Shown: positions 1-7,827, counted from the stretch's first letter. The stretch is 22,564 nt of DNA from an uncultured Paracoccaceae bacterium (GCA_913054485.1 CAJXHQ010000004.1:1-22564); one strand, 5' to 3'. The notes: generated from the sequence alone by a model not told the origin. Translations and numbers: made by a program.

Positions 1-2
1 AA

Positions 3-125
3 ACCCGGCTTGCCCGCTACAAGCAGCCGCGCGCCTGCCTATATCTGGACAAACTGCCCACGGGCGCAAACGGCAAACTGCTGCGCCGCGCCCTGCCCGC
101 CTATTTCGAAAGCGACCGAAAATGA
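3..125 (+). CDS. AMP-forming acyl-CoA synthetase/ligase, C-terminal fragment
   Basis: Only the last 40 codons are in the window; the gene begins upstream and the first complete codon is at 3. The tail reads LARYKQPR, then LPTGANGKLLRRAL, and ends ESDRK. This is the closing motif (A10 region) of ANL-superfamily adenylating enzymes: a KxPR strand, then P-x(4)-NGK-x-x-RR, whose Lys normally takes part in adenylate formation from the acid substrate and ATP. The substrate cannot be judged from this fragment. The stop codon at 123-125 overlaps the next start as ATGA, so this gene is very probably cotranscribed and translationally coupled with the DsbA-type gene. Family assignment is good; the exact enzyme is unknown. 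Confidence 0.8.
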   Translation, partial: TRLARYKQPRACLYLDKLPTGANGKLLRRALPAYFESDRK

Positions 126-778
126 CCGTGAAACTCGACATCCTCTCGGACCCGATCTGCCCCTGGTGCTATATCGGCAAGACCAACCTGGAAAAGGCGC
201 TGGCAGCTGTTCCGGAGCATCCCTTCGTGATCGAATGGCACCCGTTCCAGCTGAACCCTGACATGCCCGCGGGCGGCATGGACCGGCGCGCCTATCTGGA
301 AGGCAAGTTCGGCGGCAAGGAAGGCGCGGTGCAAGCCTATGCGCCGGTGGTGGAACATGCAGAAAAATCCGGCCTCAGCATCAATTTCGACGCCATGCAG
401 CGCACCCCCAACACGCTGGATGCCCACCGTCTGATCCACTGGGCCGGCATCGAAGGCGCGCAGAACGGCGTGGTCGACGCGCTGTTCAAAGCCTACTTTG
501 AGGAGGGCCGCGACATTGGCGATCACGAGGTTCTGGCCGATATCGCGGATAGCAACGGCATGGACGGCAGCGTGGTGCGCAAGCTGCTGGCCTCGGACAG
601 TGACGCCGAGGATATCCGCAAGCGTGATGCCCACTCGCGCGAGATGGGGGTCAGCTCGGTGCCCACCTTCATCGTCGCCAGCCAGCACGCCGTGCCCGGC
701 GCGCAGCCGCCCGAACTCTGGCAGAAAGTGATCGGCGAGATCATGGAGCAGATGAAAGAGGACGGAGAGCCCGCGTGA
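122..778 (+). CDS. DsbA-family thiol oxidoreductase, FrnE/HCCA-isomerase-like
   Basis: 218 residues with no signal peptide, so probably cytoplasmic. The N-terminus has the beta strand and active site typical of FrnE-like DsbA proteins: DPICPWCYIGK, with a redox CPWC motif at Cys13-Cys16. The helical insertion domain follows, with the conserved segment NTLDAHRLIHWA near residues 98-109. The cis-proline region is GVSSVPTFIV (Pro about 181), followed by VPGAQPPELW. Members of this family are thiol-disulfide oxidoreductases; the related 2-hydroxychromene-2-carboxylate isomerases lack the paired cysteines, so a redox role is favoured here. The ATG at 122 overlaps the upstream ligase stop by 4 bases, and the gene's own stop overlaps the GTG start of the channel gene. 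The physiological substrate is unknown. Confidence 0.9.
   Translation: MTVKLDILSDPICPWCYIGKTNLEKALAAVPEHPFVIEWHPFQLNPDMPAGGMDRRAYLEGKFGGKEGAVQAYAPVVEHAEKSGLSINFDAMQRTPNTLDAHRLIHWAGIEGAQNGVVDALFKAYFEEGRDIGDHEVLADIADSNGMDGSVVRKLLASDSDAEDIRKRDAHSREMGVSSVPTFIVASQHAVPGAQPPELWQKVIGEIMEQMKEDGEPA
764..767 (+). promoter_or_regulatory. Ribosome binding site for the GTG-started channel gene
   Basis: GGAG lies 7 bases before the GTG at 775, inside the end of the DsbA-type gene. It supports GTG as the real start and re-initiation at the GTGA overlap. Confidence 0.6.
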
Positions 779-1164
779 AAAAACTCAGTGTCTTTACCAT
801 CGTCTACAGCCTGCTGGGTGTGGTGGGGTCCGGCACCGTGTTCTTTCATTACATCGAAGGCTGGAGCTGGCTCGACAGCTATTTCTTCACCGTTGTGACC
901 ATCTCCACCGTTGGCTACGGCGAGCTGGTGCCCGCCACTGCCGCCGGCAAGATCGGGACCACCTTCCTGATCTTCGGCGGGCTTGGCGTCTTTGCCGTGG
1001 CGATCCGCGAGTTTGCCCAGTACCACATGGAAAAACGCGAAGAGCATACCGAATGGCTGGTCGGCCACCTCGGCAATGGCCGCCACCGTTGCGATGAGGC
1101 TGATGCCGCCAATGCCGATGATGCTCCGCATCAGGGCAGCGGCCCGGCCGGCGGCGCCCGTTAA
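775..1164 (+). CDS. Two-helix potassium channel family protein (Ion_trans_2)
   Basis: 129 residues starting at GTG. The first membrane helix covers about residues 5-24, and a pore helix and filter follow with TISTVGYGE (filter T45-V-G-Y-G49), the signature of K+ channels. A second helix covers about residues 58-77. After a charged stretch (KREEHTEWL) the tail is polar, Asp/His/Ala-rich, and has no RCK or cyclic-nucleotide domain. It is therefore a minimal two-transmembrane pore, expected to work as a tetramer in the inner membrane. The last ~35 residues look low in complexity and could be divergent, but no frameshift is needed to explain them. It is coupled to the upstream DsbA-type gene by a 4-base overlap. 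Gating stimulus and direction of flux cannot be read from the sequence. Confidence 0.85.
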   Translation: MKKLSVFTIVYSLLGVVGSGTVFFHYIEGWSWLDSYFFTVVTISTVGYGELVPATAAGKIGTTFLIFGGLGVFAVAIREFAQYHMEKREEHTEWLVGHLGNGRHRCDEADAANADDAPHQGSGPAGGAR

Positions 1165-1174
1165 CAACGCAACA

Positions 1175-1273
1175 GTGCACAGAACCCTGTGCGCCCCGCC
1201 CTCTGGCGGGAGCGATGCCGCTGTGGTACCGGAGTCGCACGCGCTGTCCGGTATGGCCGCCATAGAGGCGGCC
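1175..1273 (+). promoter_or_regulatory. Four tandem hairpins in the leader of the MFS gene
   Basis: The 135-bp gap between channel and MFS genes holds four non-overlapping inverted repeats. (a) 1175-1194: GCACAG/CTGTGC around AACC, extendable to 8 pairs with one G-U. (b) 1195-1210: CCCGCC/GGCGGG around CTCT. (c) 1227-1253: TACCGGA/TCCGGTA with a 13-base loop. (d) 1255-1273: GGCCGCC/GGCGGCC around ATAGA. Hairpins a and b abut exactly, and c and d are one base apart. None is followed by a T run, so classic termination is not indicated. It may be a structured regulatory leader, or a and b may help end the upstream operon. I match it to no known riboswitch. Confidence 0.5.
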
Positions 1274-1289
1274 CCCGCAGGCGGCGCGC

Positions 1290-1293
1290 GAGG
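1290..1293 (+). promoter_or_regulatory. Ribosome binding site deciding the MFS start
   Basis: GAGG sits 6 bases before the ATG at 1300. It favours this start over the earlier in-frame ATG at 1189, which would add an Arg-rich, non-MFS extension read through the hairpins. Confidence 0.65.
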
Positions 1294-1299
1294 TTACAA

Positions 1300-2520
1300 A
1301 TGTCCCAGTCCGCAGCCGGCCGCATGTCAAAGGCCGAGTTCATCGCATTGATCGCGATGATGTTTTCATCCATCGCATTCTCCATCGACTCGATGCTGCC
1401 GGCCCTGCCCGAGATCGGCGCAGAGCTGAGCCCGGATGACCTGAATCAGGCGCAGTTCATCATCACTGCCTTTGTGGTCGGCATGGGGCTGGGCACGTTT
1501 TTTACCGGTCCGCTTTCGGATGCCTTCGGGCGCAAGCCGGTGATCCTGGCAGGTGCCGGGCTGTATATCGCCTCCTGTATTGTCGCCTGGCTCAGCCGCT
1601 CGCTGGAAATCACCCTGCTGGCGCGGCTCGTTATGGGGCTGGGCGCGGCGGGACCGCGGGTGGCAGCCCTTGCGGTGGTGCGCGATCTCTATTCCGGGCG
1701 CGAGATGGCCAAGATGATTTCGATCGCCATGGTGATCTTCACACTGGTGCCTGCCATTGCGCCGCTGATGGGCGCGGGCATCATCGCCCTGGCCGGCTGG
1801 CGCGCGATCTTCCTGGCCTTTGCCTGTTTTGCCGCCATCATCATCCTGTGGATGGGACTTCGCCTGCCCGAGTCGCTGGCACCGGAGCGCCGGATGCCCT
1901 TCCGGACCGGCAAAATCATGGAGGCCGTGCGCGAGCTTTGGGCCCATCCGACCGTCCGTATGTCGATCTTCGTGCAGACGCTTTGCTACGGCATTCTCTT
2001 TGTGATGATCCTGATGGTGCAGCCGGTCTATGAACAGGTTTACGGCCGCGGTGACAGCTTTCCCTTCTGGTTCGGGGCTGTTGCGGTCATCGCCGGCTCC
2101 AGCAGCATCCTGAACGCAGCCATCGTGGTGCGGGTGGGCATGCGCCGGATCGTGACCTGGACGCTGGCCACACAGGTCGTTCTCTCCACTGCCATGCTGC
2201 TGATCGGAACCTCAGAGCTGCCGCTGGACGTGCAATTCGGCGGCTTCGTGATCTGGCAGACCACGATCTTCTTCATGGCCGGGCTGACCATGGGCAACCT
2301 CAACGCAATGGCGATGGAGCCGGTGGGGCATATTGCCGGCACGGCTGCTTCGCTGATCGGCGCGGTGTCAACCGTGATGGCCGCGGTGATCGCTGCCCCG
2401 GTTGGGTTGATGTTTGACGGCACGGTGGTTCCGCTGGCAGGCGGCACGCTTGTTATGCTGGCCGTGGCCTGGCTGCTGATGCTGCATCTTGCGCGGCTGG
2501 AGGCGCGCCTGCCGGCCTGA
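1300..2520 (+). CDS. MFS drug-resistance-type exporter, Bcr/CflA family
   Basis: 406 residues with about 12 hydrophobic segments, the size of a DHA1 major facilitator. TM1 carries IDSMLPALPEI (Asp30), the Bcr/CflA hallmark; loop 2-3 has motif A, GPLSDAFGRK (70-79); and after TM4 comes VRDLYSGREMAKMIS, again typical of Bcr/CflA. The central loop is LPESLAPERR. The family exports drugs or small metabolites (bicyclomycin, sulfonamides, cysteine and others) by proton antiport across the inner membrane; the substrate here cannot be told. The start was chosen at ATG 1300 because of GAGG 6 bases upstream; ATG at 1324 (MSKAEF) is an alternative. It follows the structured leader and converges with the FAD enzyme gene, with only 9 bases between stops. 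Confidence 0.9.
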   Translation: MSQSAAGRMSKAEFIALIAMMFSSIAFSIDSMLPALPEIGAELSPDDLNQAQFIITAFVVGMGLGTFFTGPLSDAFGRKPVILAGAGLYIASCIVAWLSRSLEITLLARLVMGLGAAGPRVAALAVVRDLYSGREMAKMISIAMVIFTLVPAIAPLMGAGIIALAGWRAIFLAFACFAAIIILWMGLRLPESLAPERRMPFRTGKIMEAVRELWAHPTVRMSIFVQTLCYGILFVMILMVQPVYEQVYGRGDSFPFWFGAVAVIAGSSSILNAAIVVRVGMRRIVTWTLATQVVLSTAMLLIGTSELPLDVQFGGFVIWQTTIFFMAGLTMGNLNAMAMEPVGHIAGTAASLIGAVSTVMAAVIAAPVGLMFDGTVVPLAGGTLVMLAVAWLLMLHLARLEARLPA

Positions 2521-2538
2521 CCCGCAGGGTCAGCGCCG
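2513..2538. terminator. Compact bidirectional hairpin containing both stop codons
   Basis: The stops of the converging MFS and FAD-oxidoreductase genes lie in one perfect palindrome, CTGACCC-GCA-GGGTCAG (2517-2533). It extends by four more pairs (2513-2516 with 2535-2538) past one bulged base. The TGA of each gene forms part of an arm. There is no T tract, so termination efficiency is uncertain. Confidence 0.5.
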
Positions 2539-3702
2539 CAACTTGTGCCAGACTTGCTTGGCCGCCGTGCGCATCAGCATCTGCGGCGCAAATTCCGAGC
2601 GGACAAGCGCGGCCATCTCGGCCTCGCTGAGGCGCGCTACCCGGCGCACTGATTTATCCCAATCAGCAATGGTGTACTTCGCCATCCGCCGGTTAGTCAT
2701 AAAGCCAAAATGATAATCGCGCGCAAAGCGGCTGCGGGCAGATTTTTCATACATTTTCAGTGGCCGGCGCTGCCCGGTGGCCATGGTTTCACCCAGGGCG
2801 CCTCCCAGCATCCGGCCGAATTCAACCGCTTGCCGGATGCCCTCGCCCACGGTTGGTGTCGCAAAATTTGCGGCATCCCCGGTCCGGATCACATTGCCGT
2901 AGACCAGCTGTTTTCCATAGGCCACCGAAGGGATCACCCCGGCGTTGACCTTGATCCGCTCGCCCAGCTCCAAGCCGTAGGACTCCAGCACCTCCGGCGT
3001 CATCAGCTTGGCCATCAGGTCACGGGGCGAGACATCGGTATCAGGCTGAATCACGCCAACTCCGATCCTCAAGGTGTTGTTCGGCGCAGGAAAAATCCAT
3101 CCATAGCCTGTCAGCGCCTGCGAACCGACGATCAGGACCGCACGGTCCGACACGCCCCCGGGCATGGCATAGTCATATTCGATGCCAACTCCCACACGCT
3201 CGGGCTTCCGGCCCAGCCCCAGGGAAGACAAAACCGCGGACTGGGTGCCCGTCGCGTCAATCAGGTAACGCGCCTGATACTCTCTGGTGCTGCCATCCCT
3301 CGCCCGCGCAGTGCAGCGGTAGCCGCCATCGCGCTCTTCTGCGGTCAGGAACTTAGTGCCCGTCAGGATCTCCGCACCATTGGAAGCGGCACGCGCCGCA
3401 ATCCATTTATAGAGCCCGGTGATATCCAGAACCGCCATTTTCCAGTCACTTAGGCGATGAAGCGACTGCGCGTTGTCAGAGCGGAATTCGATCTCGTTGA
3501 TGACATGATAAAGATGCGGCGGAACGTCAAGCTGTTCCATGTCGCGCACCCAGGTCCCGCCCGAAGTCCGCACCGGCATGCCGATCTCGCGGTCCTGATG
3601 CAGAACCACTTTGGACAGGTGCTCCGGCAGGCTTTCCGCGACCGAAAGGCCCGCAGGCCCGCCGCCCGCAATCAGGACATCACATTTTTGAGCTGTGGAC
3701 AT
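2530..3702 (-). CDS. FAD-dependent oxidoreductase, geranylgeranyl-reductase-like
   Basis: 390 residues. The N-terminus has a Rossmann dinucleotide fold (CDVLIAGGGPAGLS, Gly13-Gly18) for FAD. The GD motif near the C-terminus, RTGDAANFATPTVGEGI (Asp276), is the second FAD contact and has the GEGI ending typical of geranylgeranyl reductase and lycopene-cyclase-like flavoproteins. The middle part YLIDATGTQSAV matches the DATG motif of the same group. Such enzymes reduce or rearrange isoprenoid chains, but the family also includes halogenase- and hydroxylase-like members, so the substrate is open. The start is fixed: an in-frame TAA lies four codons upstream of the ATG. No clear Shine-Dalgarno is visible. 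It follows mfd on the same strand after a hairpin-bearing 93-bp gap. Confidence 0.75.
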   Translation of the reverse strand: MSTAQKCDVLIAGGGPAGLSVAESLPEHLSKVVLHQDREIGMPVRTSGGTWVRDMEQLDVPPHLYHVINEIEFRSDNAQSLHRLSDWKMAVLDITGLYKWIAARAASNGAEILTGTKFLTAEERDGGYRCTARARDGSTREYQARYLIDATGTQSAVLSSLGLGRKPERVGVGIEYDYAMPGGVSDRAVLIVGSQALTGYGWIFPAPNNTLRIGVGVIQPDTDVSPRDLMAKLMTPEVLESYGLELGERIKVNAGVIPSVAYGKQLVYGNVIRTGDAANFATPTVGEGIRQAVEFGRMLGGALGETMATGQRRPLKMYEKSARSRFARDYHFGFMTNRRMAKYTIADWDKSVRRVARLSEAEMAALVRSEFAPQMLMRTAAKQVWHKLRR

Positions 3703-3740
3703 GGTGAGAGTTTACCGGTCTGATTGCGTTTGCTGTGGTC

Positions 3741-3768
3741 TGCCTAAGGCTTCGGGCAGCCTCAGGCA
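3741..3768 (-). terminator. Hairpin downstream of mfd
   Basis: TGCCTAAGGCT and AGCCTCAGGCA form an 11-pair stem around a 6-base loop. In the minus-strand RNA the single mismatch becomes a G-U pair, so the stem is complete only in the mfd transcript. There is no following T run, so this may be a Rho-assisted or attenuating stem, not a full intrinsic terminator. Confidence 0.45.
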
Positions 3769-3795
3769 AGGCAACCCTGCACCGTTTTCGGAGGA

Positions 3796-6700
3796 TCACT
3801 TCCGGGCGCGTTTCTTCTCAGCCACAACTTTCTCGGCCAAGTCGCGGGCGATGGCAAAGGCACCCTTGATCTTGTCGCTGTCCTTGCGCCAGTCGCGCCG
3901 GACCACGATCTTGTTATCCTTAACCTTGGCCAGCCCTTTCTGGTCCTGGATGAATTCCACAAGCCCCTGCGGCGAGGCGAACTTGTCATTGTGGAATTGC
4001 AGCGTCGCGCCTTTTGGACCGCCGTCCAGCTTGGCGATACCGGCCTTTTTGCACATCGCTTTGATGCGAACAACTAGAAGTAAGGTATTGACCTCTTTGG
4101 GCAATTTTCCAAATCGGTCAATCAGCTCGGCGGCAAAACCTTCCAGCTCCACCTTGGAGGTCAGCGACGACAAGCGACGGTACAGGCCAAGGCGCACGTC
4201 CAGGTCCGGCACAAAGGTATCCGGGATCAGAACCGGTACACCCAGATTGATCTGCGGCGCCCATTGATCGTCCGCCTCGCTGAGCCCTTCCATTTCGCCG
4301 GAGCGGATCTTGGCGATCGCCTCTTCCAGCATCGACTGGTACAGCTCGTAGCCCACGTCGCGCATCTGGCCGGATTGCTCCTCGCCCAGAAGATTGCCGG
4401 CGCCCCTGATATCAAGGTCTTGCGAGGCAAGGGTAAAGCCGGCCCCCAGCGTGTCCAGCGAGCCGAGCACCCGCAGGCGTTTCTCAGCTGTCGCGGTCAG
4501 GCGGGTGCGCGGCCTGGTGGTGAGATAGGCATAGGCGCGGGTTTTGGAGCGCCCCACCCGGCCGCGGATCTGGTAGAGCTGCGCCAGGCCGAACATGTCG
4601 GCGCGGTGCACCACCATGGTATTGGCGGTGGGGATATCCAGCCCGCTTTCGACAATCGTAGTGGCCAGAAGAACATCGTATTTGCCGTCGTAGAAGGCAT
4701 TCATCCGGTCATCCAGATCACCAGCCGCCAACTGGCCGTGGGCGACAACGTAAGTCAGCTCGGGCAGCTGCTCCTTCAGGAACTCCTCCACCTCACCCAG
4801 ATCCCGGATGCGCGGCACCACGTAGAAGCTTTGGCCGCCGCGGTAGTGTTCGCGCAACAGCGCCTCGCGGATGGTGACAGAGTCGAACTCGCTCACATAG
4901 GTGCGGATTGCCAGCCGGTCCACCGGCGGCGTGCCGATGACCGACAGGTCCCGAACGCCGGTGAGGCTGAGTTGCAGCGTGCGCGGAATTGGCGTGGCGG
5001 TCAGGGTCAGCACGTGGATATCAGAACGCAGCTGCTTCAGGCGCTCCTTGTGCCCGACACCAAAATGCTGTTCCTCGTCGATGATCAGCAGGCCAAGGTT
5101 CTGGAACCGGATGGACTTGGCCAGAACCGCATGGGTGCCGATCACGATATCAACCGTGCCGCGGGCCAGGCCGTCGCGGGTCTGCTGGGCTTCCTTATTG
5201 CTAACAAAGCGCGACAACTGCCTGACTTGCAACGGGAAACCACGAAAACGTTCGGCGAAGGACGCGGCATGCTGACGGGCCAGAAGTGTTGTCGGGGCCA
5301 CCACGGCCACCTGCAGGCCGGACATGGCGGCCACAAAAGCGGCGCGCATGGCGACCTCGGTCTTGCCAAAACCCACGTCGCCGCAGATCAGCCGGTCCAT
5401 CGGCTGGCCGGAGTGCAGATCCTCCATCACGTCCTCAATGGCGCGCAGCTGGTCGTCGGTCTCCTGATAGGGGAAGCGGGCCGAGAACTCCTCCCAGGCG
5501 TGCGGCGGCGGATCCATCGCAGGCGCCTTGCGCAGGGCGCGTTCGGCGGCGATGCGGATCAGCTTGTCCGCCATCTCGCGGATGCGTTCCTTCAGCTTGG
5601 CCTTCTTGGCCTGCCACGCGCCGCCGCCTAAACGGTCCAGCAGCCCCTCGTCATGGCCGTATTTGGACAGCAGTTCGATGTTTTCGACCGGCAGGTAGAG
5701 CTTCGAGGCCTCTGCGTATTCCAGCAGGATGCATTCATGCGCGGCCCCGGCAGCGGTGACCACTTCCAGGCCGGTGAAACGGCCGATGCCGTGGTCGACA
5801 TGGACCACCAGATCGCCCGGGCTGAGGCTTTGGGTCTCTGTCAGGAAGTTCTCTGCCTTGCGGCGTTTCTTCGGGGCGCGGATCAGCCGGTCGCCTAGAA
5901 CATCCTGCTCGGAAATCACCGTCATGTCCGGCGCTTCAAAGCCGTGTTCCAGCGCCCAGACCGCCAGGTGCAACCCGGATTTCCCAACGCCAGAGCCGTC
6001 GCGCACCGGCACCGCCTCGGCCAGGCCTTCGTCCTCGATCAGCCCGGTCAGACGCTCGCGCGCGCCTTCCGAATAGGAGGCGATCAGCACCGGGCCCTCC
6101 TGCATCTTTGTCTTAACATGGGCCGCCAAGGAGCCGAAAAGGCTGATACTTTCCTGCTGACGCTCGGGCGCGAAGTTACGCCCGATGCGGCCGCCCGCGT
6201 CCACCACACCGGGGCCCGAGGCCTGCGGCAGCGGGTGCAGCTGGATCACCCGGTGGTTGGAAACAGCCGTCTCCCAGGCGAGATCATCGAGATAGAGCAG
6301 CGCAGGCGGCGCAGGCTTATAGACCGTATCCAGACGGCCTTTGGCCTGCATGGCAATCTTGCGGGTCTCATACTGGTCGGCGATGCTGTCCCAACGCGCC
6401 AGCCGGGCCGGCGTCACCTGGTCATCCAGCGTCACCGTGGCATCCGGCAGGAAATCGAACAGGGTGTCCAGCTCTTCGTGGAAGAAGGGCATCCAATGTT
6501 CCATGCCCTGGTGTTTGCGCCCCGCGCTGACCGCCTCGTACAGGGGATCATCGGTTCCGGCCGCGCCAAATTCAATGCGGTAGTTCTGGCGGAAACGGGT
6601 GACCGCGGCCTCGTCCAGGATCACCTCGGAAACCGGGGCCAGTTCCACCACCTCCAGCTTTTCGGTGGTACGTTGGCTTGCAGGATCAAAACGGCGCGCA

Positions 6701-7248
6701 CCGTCCAGCACATCGCCGAACAGATCCAGCCGCACCGGGCCGCTTTCGCCCGGCGGGAAGATGTCGATAATGCCGCCGCGCACCGCGTAGTCGCCCGGCT
6801 CCATTACCGTCGGGCTTTGAGTGAACCCCATTCGGACCAGGAAGCTGCGCAGCGCAGCTTCATCAACCCGGGCGTCAACTCGGGCGGTAAATGCAGCCTC
6901 TTTCAGGATCGTGCGCGCAGGCACCCGCTGGGTGGCGGCGTTCAGCGTGGTCAGCAGCACGAACTGCTGCGGCATCTGGTGAACAAGGGCGGCCAATGTG
7001 GCCATGCGGGCGGCGGCGATATCAGCGTTGGGCGACACCCGGTCGTAGGGCAGACAGTCCCAGCCCGGGAAGGCGATCACCGGCATATCGGGCGCAAAAA
7101 AGGCCAATGCGGCGCGCATCGCCTCCATCCGCTTATCGTCGCGGGCGACATGCAGCACCGGCGCGCCAGTCTTGGCGGCTTCCTTCAGGATCAGCCGGGC
7201 GTCAAAGCCTTCGGGTGCGCCGCCCATGGTGATTGCACGCTGTGCCAT
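3796..7248 (-). CDS. mfd: Transcription-repair coupling factor Mfd
   Basis: 1150 residues, the normal Mfd length. Mfd recognises RNA polymerase stalled at DNA lesions, uses ATP-driven translocation to displace it, and recruits UvrA. The N-terminal third resembles UvrB (PVIAFPGWDCLPYDRVSP; GGIIDIFPPG). The RNAP-interaction domain starts near residue 475 (LVVHVDHGIGRF). Translocase motifs follow: Walker A GDVGFGKTE about 620-630, DEEQ about 723, TLTATPIPRTL, and QIRGRVGRS about 894. The C-terminal domain follows. I chose ATG 7248 (MAQRAITMGG) since GAGG lies 5 bases upstream; a longer reading to 7329 adds 27 atypical residues and runs into the preceding gene. It starts 25 bases after the small membrane protein gene, suggesting an operon. 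Confidence 0.97.
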   Translation of the reverse strand: MAQRAITMGGAPEGFDARLILKEAAKTGAPVLHVARDDKRMEAMRAALAFFAPDMPVIAFPGWDCLPYDRVSPNADIAAARMATLAALVHQMPQQFVLLTTLNAATQRVPARTILKEAAFTARVDARVDEAALRSFLVRMGFTQSPTVMEPGDYAVRGGIIDIFPPGESGPVRLDLFGDVLDGARRFDPASQRTTEKLEVVELAPVSEVILDEAAVTRFRQNYRIEFGAAGTDDPLYEAVSAGRKHQGMEHWMPFFHEELDTLFDFLPDATVTLDDQVTPARLARWDSIADQYETRKIAMQAKGRLDTVYKPAPPALLYLDDLAWETAVSNHRVIQLHPLPQASGPGVVDAGGRIGRNFAPERQQESISLFGSLAAHVKTKMQEGPVLIASYSEGARERLTGLIEDEGLAEAVPVRDGSGVGKSGLHLAVWALEHGFEAPDMTVISEQDVLGDRLIRAPKKRRKAENFLTETQSLSPGDLVVHVDHGIGRFTGLEVVTAAGAAHECILLEYAEASKLYLPVENIELLSKYGHDEGLLDRLGGGAWQAKKAKLKERIREMADKLIRIAAERALRKAPAMDPPPHAWEEFSARFPYQETDDQLRAIEDVMEDLHSGQPMDRLICGDVGFGKTEVAMRAAFVAAMSGLQVAVVAPTTLLARQHAASFAERFRGFPLQVRQLSRFVSNKEAQQTRDGLARGTVDIVIGTHAVLAKSIRFQNLGLLIIDEEQHFGVGHKERLKQLRSDIHVLTLTATPIPRTLQLSLTGVRDLSVIGTPPVDRLAIRTYVSEFDSVTIREALLREHYRGGQSFYVVPRIRDLGEVEEFLKEQLPELTYVVAHGQLAAGDLDDRMNAFYDGKYDVLLATTIVESGLDIPTANTMVVHRADMFGLAQLYQIRGRVGRSKTRAYAYLTTRPRTRLTATAEKRLRVLGSLDTLGAGFTLASQDLDIRGAGNLLGEEQSGQMRDVGYELYQSMLEEAIAKIRSGEMEGLSEADDQWAPQINLGVPVLIPDTFVPDLDVRLGLYRRLSSLTSKVELEGFAAELIDRFGKLPKEVNTLLLVVRIKAMCKKAGIAKLDGGPKGATLQFHNDKFASPQGLVEFIQDQKGLAKVKDNKIVVRRDWRKDSDKIKGAFAIARDLAEKVVAEKKRARK

Positions 7249-7273
7249 TGCTGCCTCTTTCGCATTTAGCGGC

Positions 7274-7798
7274 TTAGTGAAGCGCGCCGATATGAAGGTT
7301 CTGATACATGCCCCAAAGCGCGGTGACAAAGATCGAAACGACGCCGATCAGCTGGATTTGCAGCCGGCAGGCGATCAGCCGCTTGCACAGGGCTTCGCCG
7401 CGCGCCTCTTCGCGCTCTATCAAACTCGCAGTGCGCAGGCTGAGCAAGGAAACCAGGCTCATCGGGAAGCCCAGAAGAAACAGCGCCTGGGCAAATTCAA
7501 TGGCAAAGCCAAAGCCCAGCACCGCCAGCGTGGAGAGGCCAAAACAGGCTAAACCAAGGATCCACACACCGGACATCCGGACAATAAACATGCGGCGGTT
7601 CACATGCACACGGGCAAGATCTTCGAGGTCCTGAAGGGTCTGGCCCCCGTGTTTGCGGGCCCGGTGCACCATGTCAATCGGCACTCCGATGATCCAATGG
7701 CTGACGGTAGACCAGGTCACAGCCAGGGCAATCCAGAACCACAGGTTTGAAAAGGACCGCAGATCGATCAATTCCCGAAGCGTATCAATGACTGTCAA
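7274..7798 (-). CDS. Four-pass membrane protein, 'component of SufBCD complex'-like
   Basis: 174 residues from a TTG start at 7798; AGAGGA lies 8 bases upstream. About four membrane segments are visible: LWFWIALAVTWSTVSHWII (~19-37), two or three in the middle (VWILGLACFGLSTLAVLGF, then AQALFLLGFPMSLVSLL), and IQLIGVVSIFVTALWGM near the C-terminus. The loop PIDMVHRARKHGGQ and the helix EEARGEALCKRLIA are charged. From memory, similar Rhodobacteraceae proteins are labelled 'component of SufBCD complex', but I see no Fe-S, ATPase or Suf motif and no suf genes nearby, so that label is not supported by the sequence. The open frame extends to an ATG at 7942, but the extra part is Arg-rich and unlike protein. 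It probably shares a transcript with mfd. Confidence 0.75.
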   Translation of the reverse strand: MTVIDTLRELIDLRSFSNLWFWIALAVTWSTVSHWIIGVPIDMVHRARKHGGQTLQDLEDLARVHVNRRMFIVRMSGVWILGLACFGLSTLAVLGFGFAIEFAQALFLLGFPMSLVSLLSLRTASLIEREEARGEALCKRLIACRLQIQLIGVVSIFVTALWGMYQNLHIGALH

Positions 7799-7806
7799 AA
7801 GCGCGT

Positions 7807-7812
7807 TCCTCT
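7807..7812 (-). promoter_or_regulatory. Ribosome binding site for the TTG start at 7798
   Basis: In minus-strand sense the sequence is AGAGGA, 8 bases before TTG. No ATG or GTG start in this frame has a comparable site. Confidence 0.55.
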
Positions 7813-7827
7813 GCCCTGCGAAATACC

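Noticed and set aside
1065..1164. Possible frameshift in the channel tail
   Set aside because: The tail is low in complexity but hydrophilic and stays open to a stop; no other frame gives a recognisable continuation.
523..1263. Minus-strand open frame of 246 codons opposite the DsbA-type and channel genes, partly hydrophobic
   Set aside because: It lies opposite two well-supported coding regions, has no recognisable domain, and its hydrophobic stretch mirrors codon bias of the plus strand.
1189..1299. N-terminal extension of the MFS protein from ATG 1189
   Set aside because: It is Arg-rich, reads through the hairpins and lacks a ribosome site; ATG 1300 has GAGG at good spacing.
4264..7269. 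Long plus-strand open frames (455 and 441 codons) opposite mfd
   Set aside because: They are shadows of a high-GC gene; every Mfd motif is intact on the minus strand and the plus frames are His/Gln/Gly-rich without domains.
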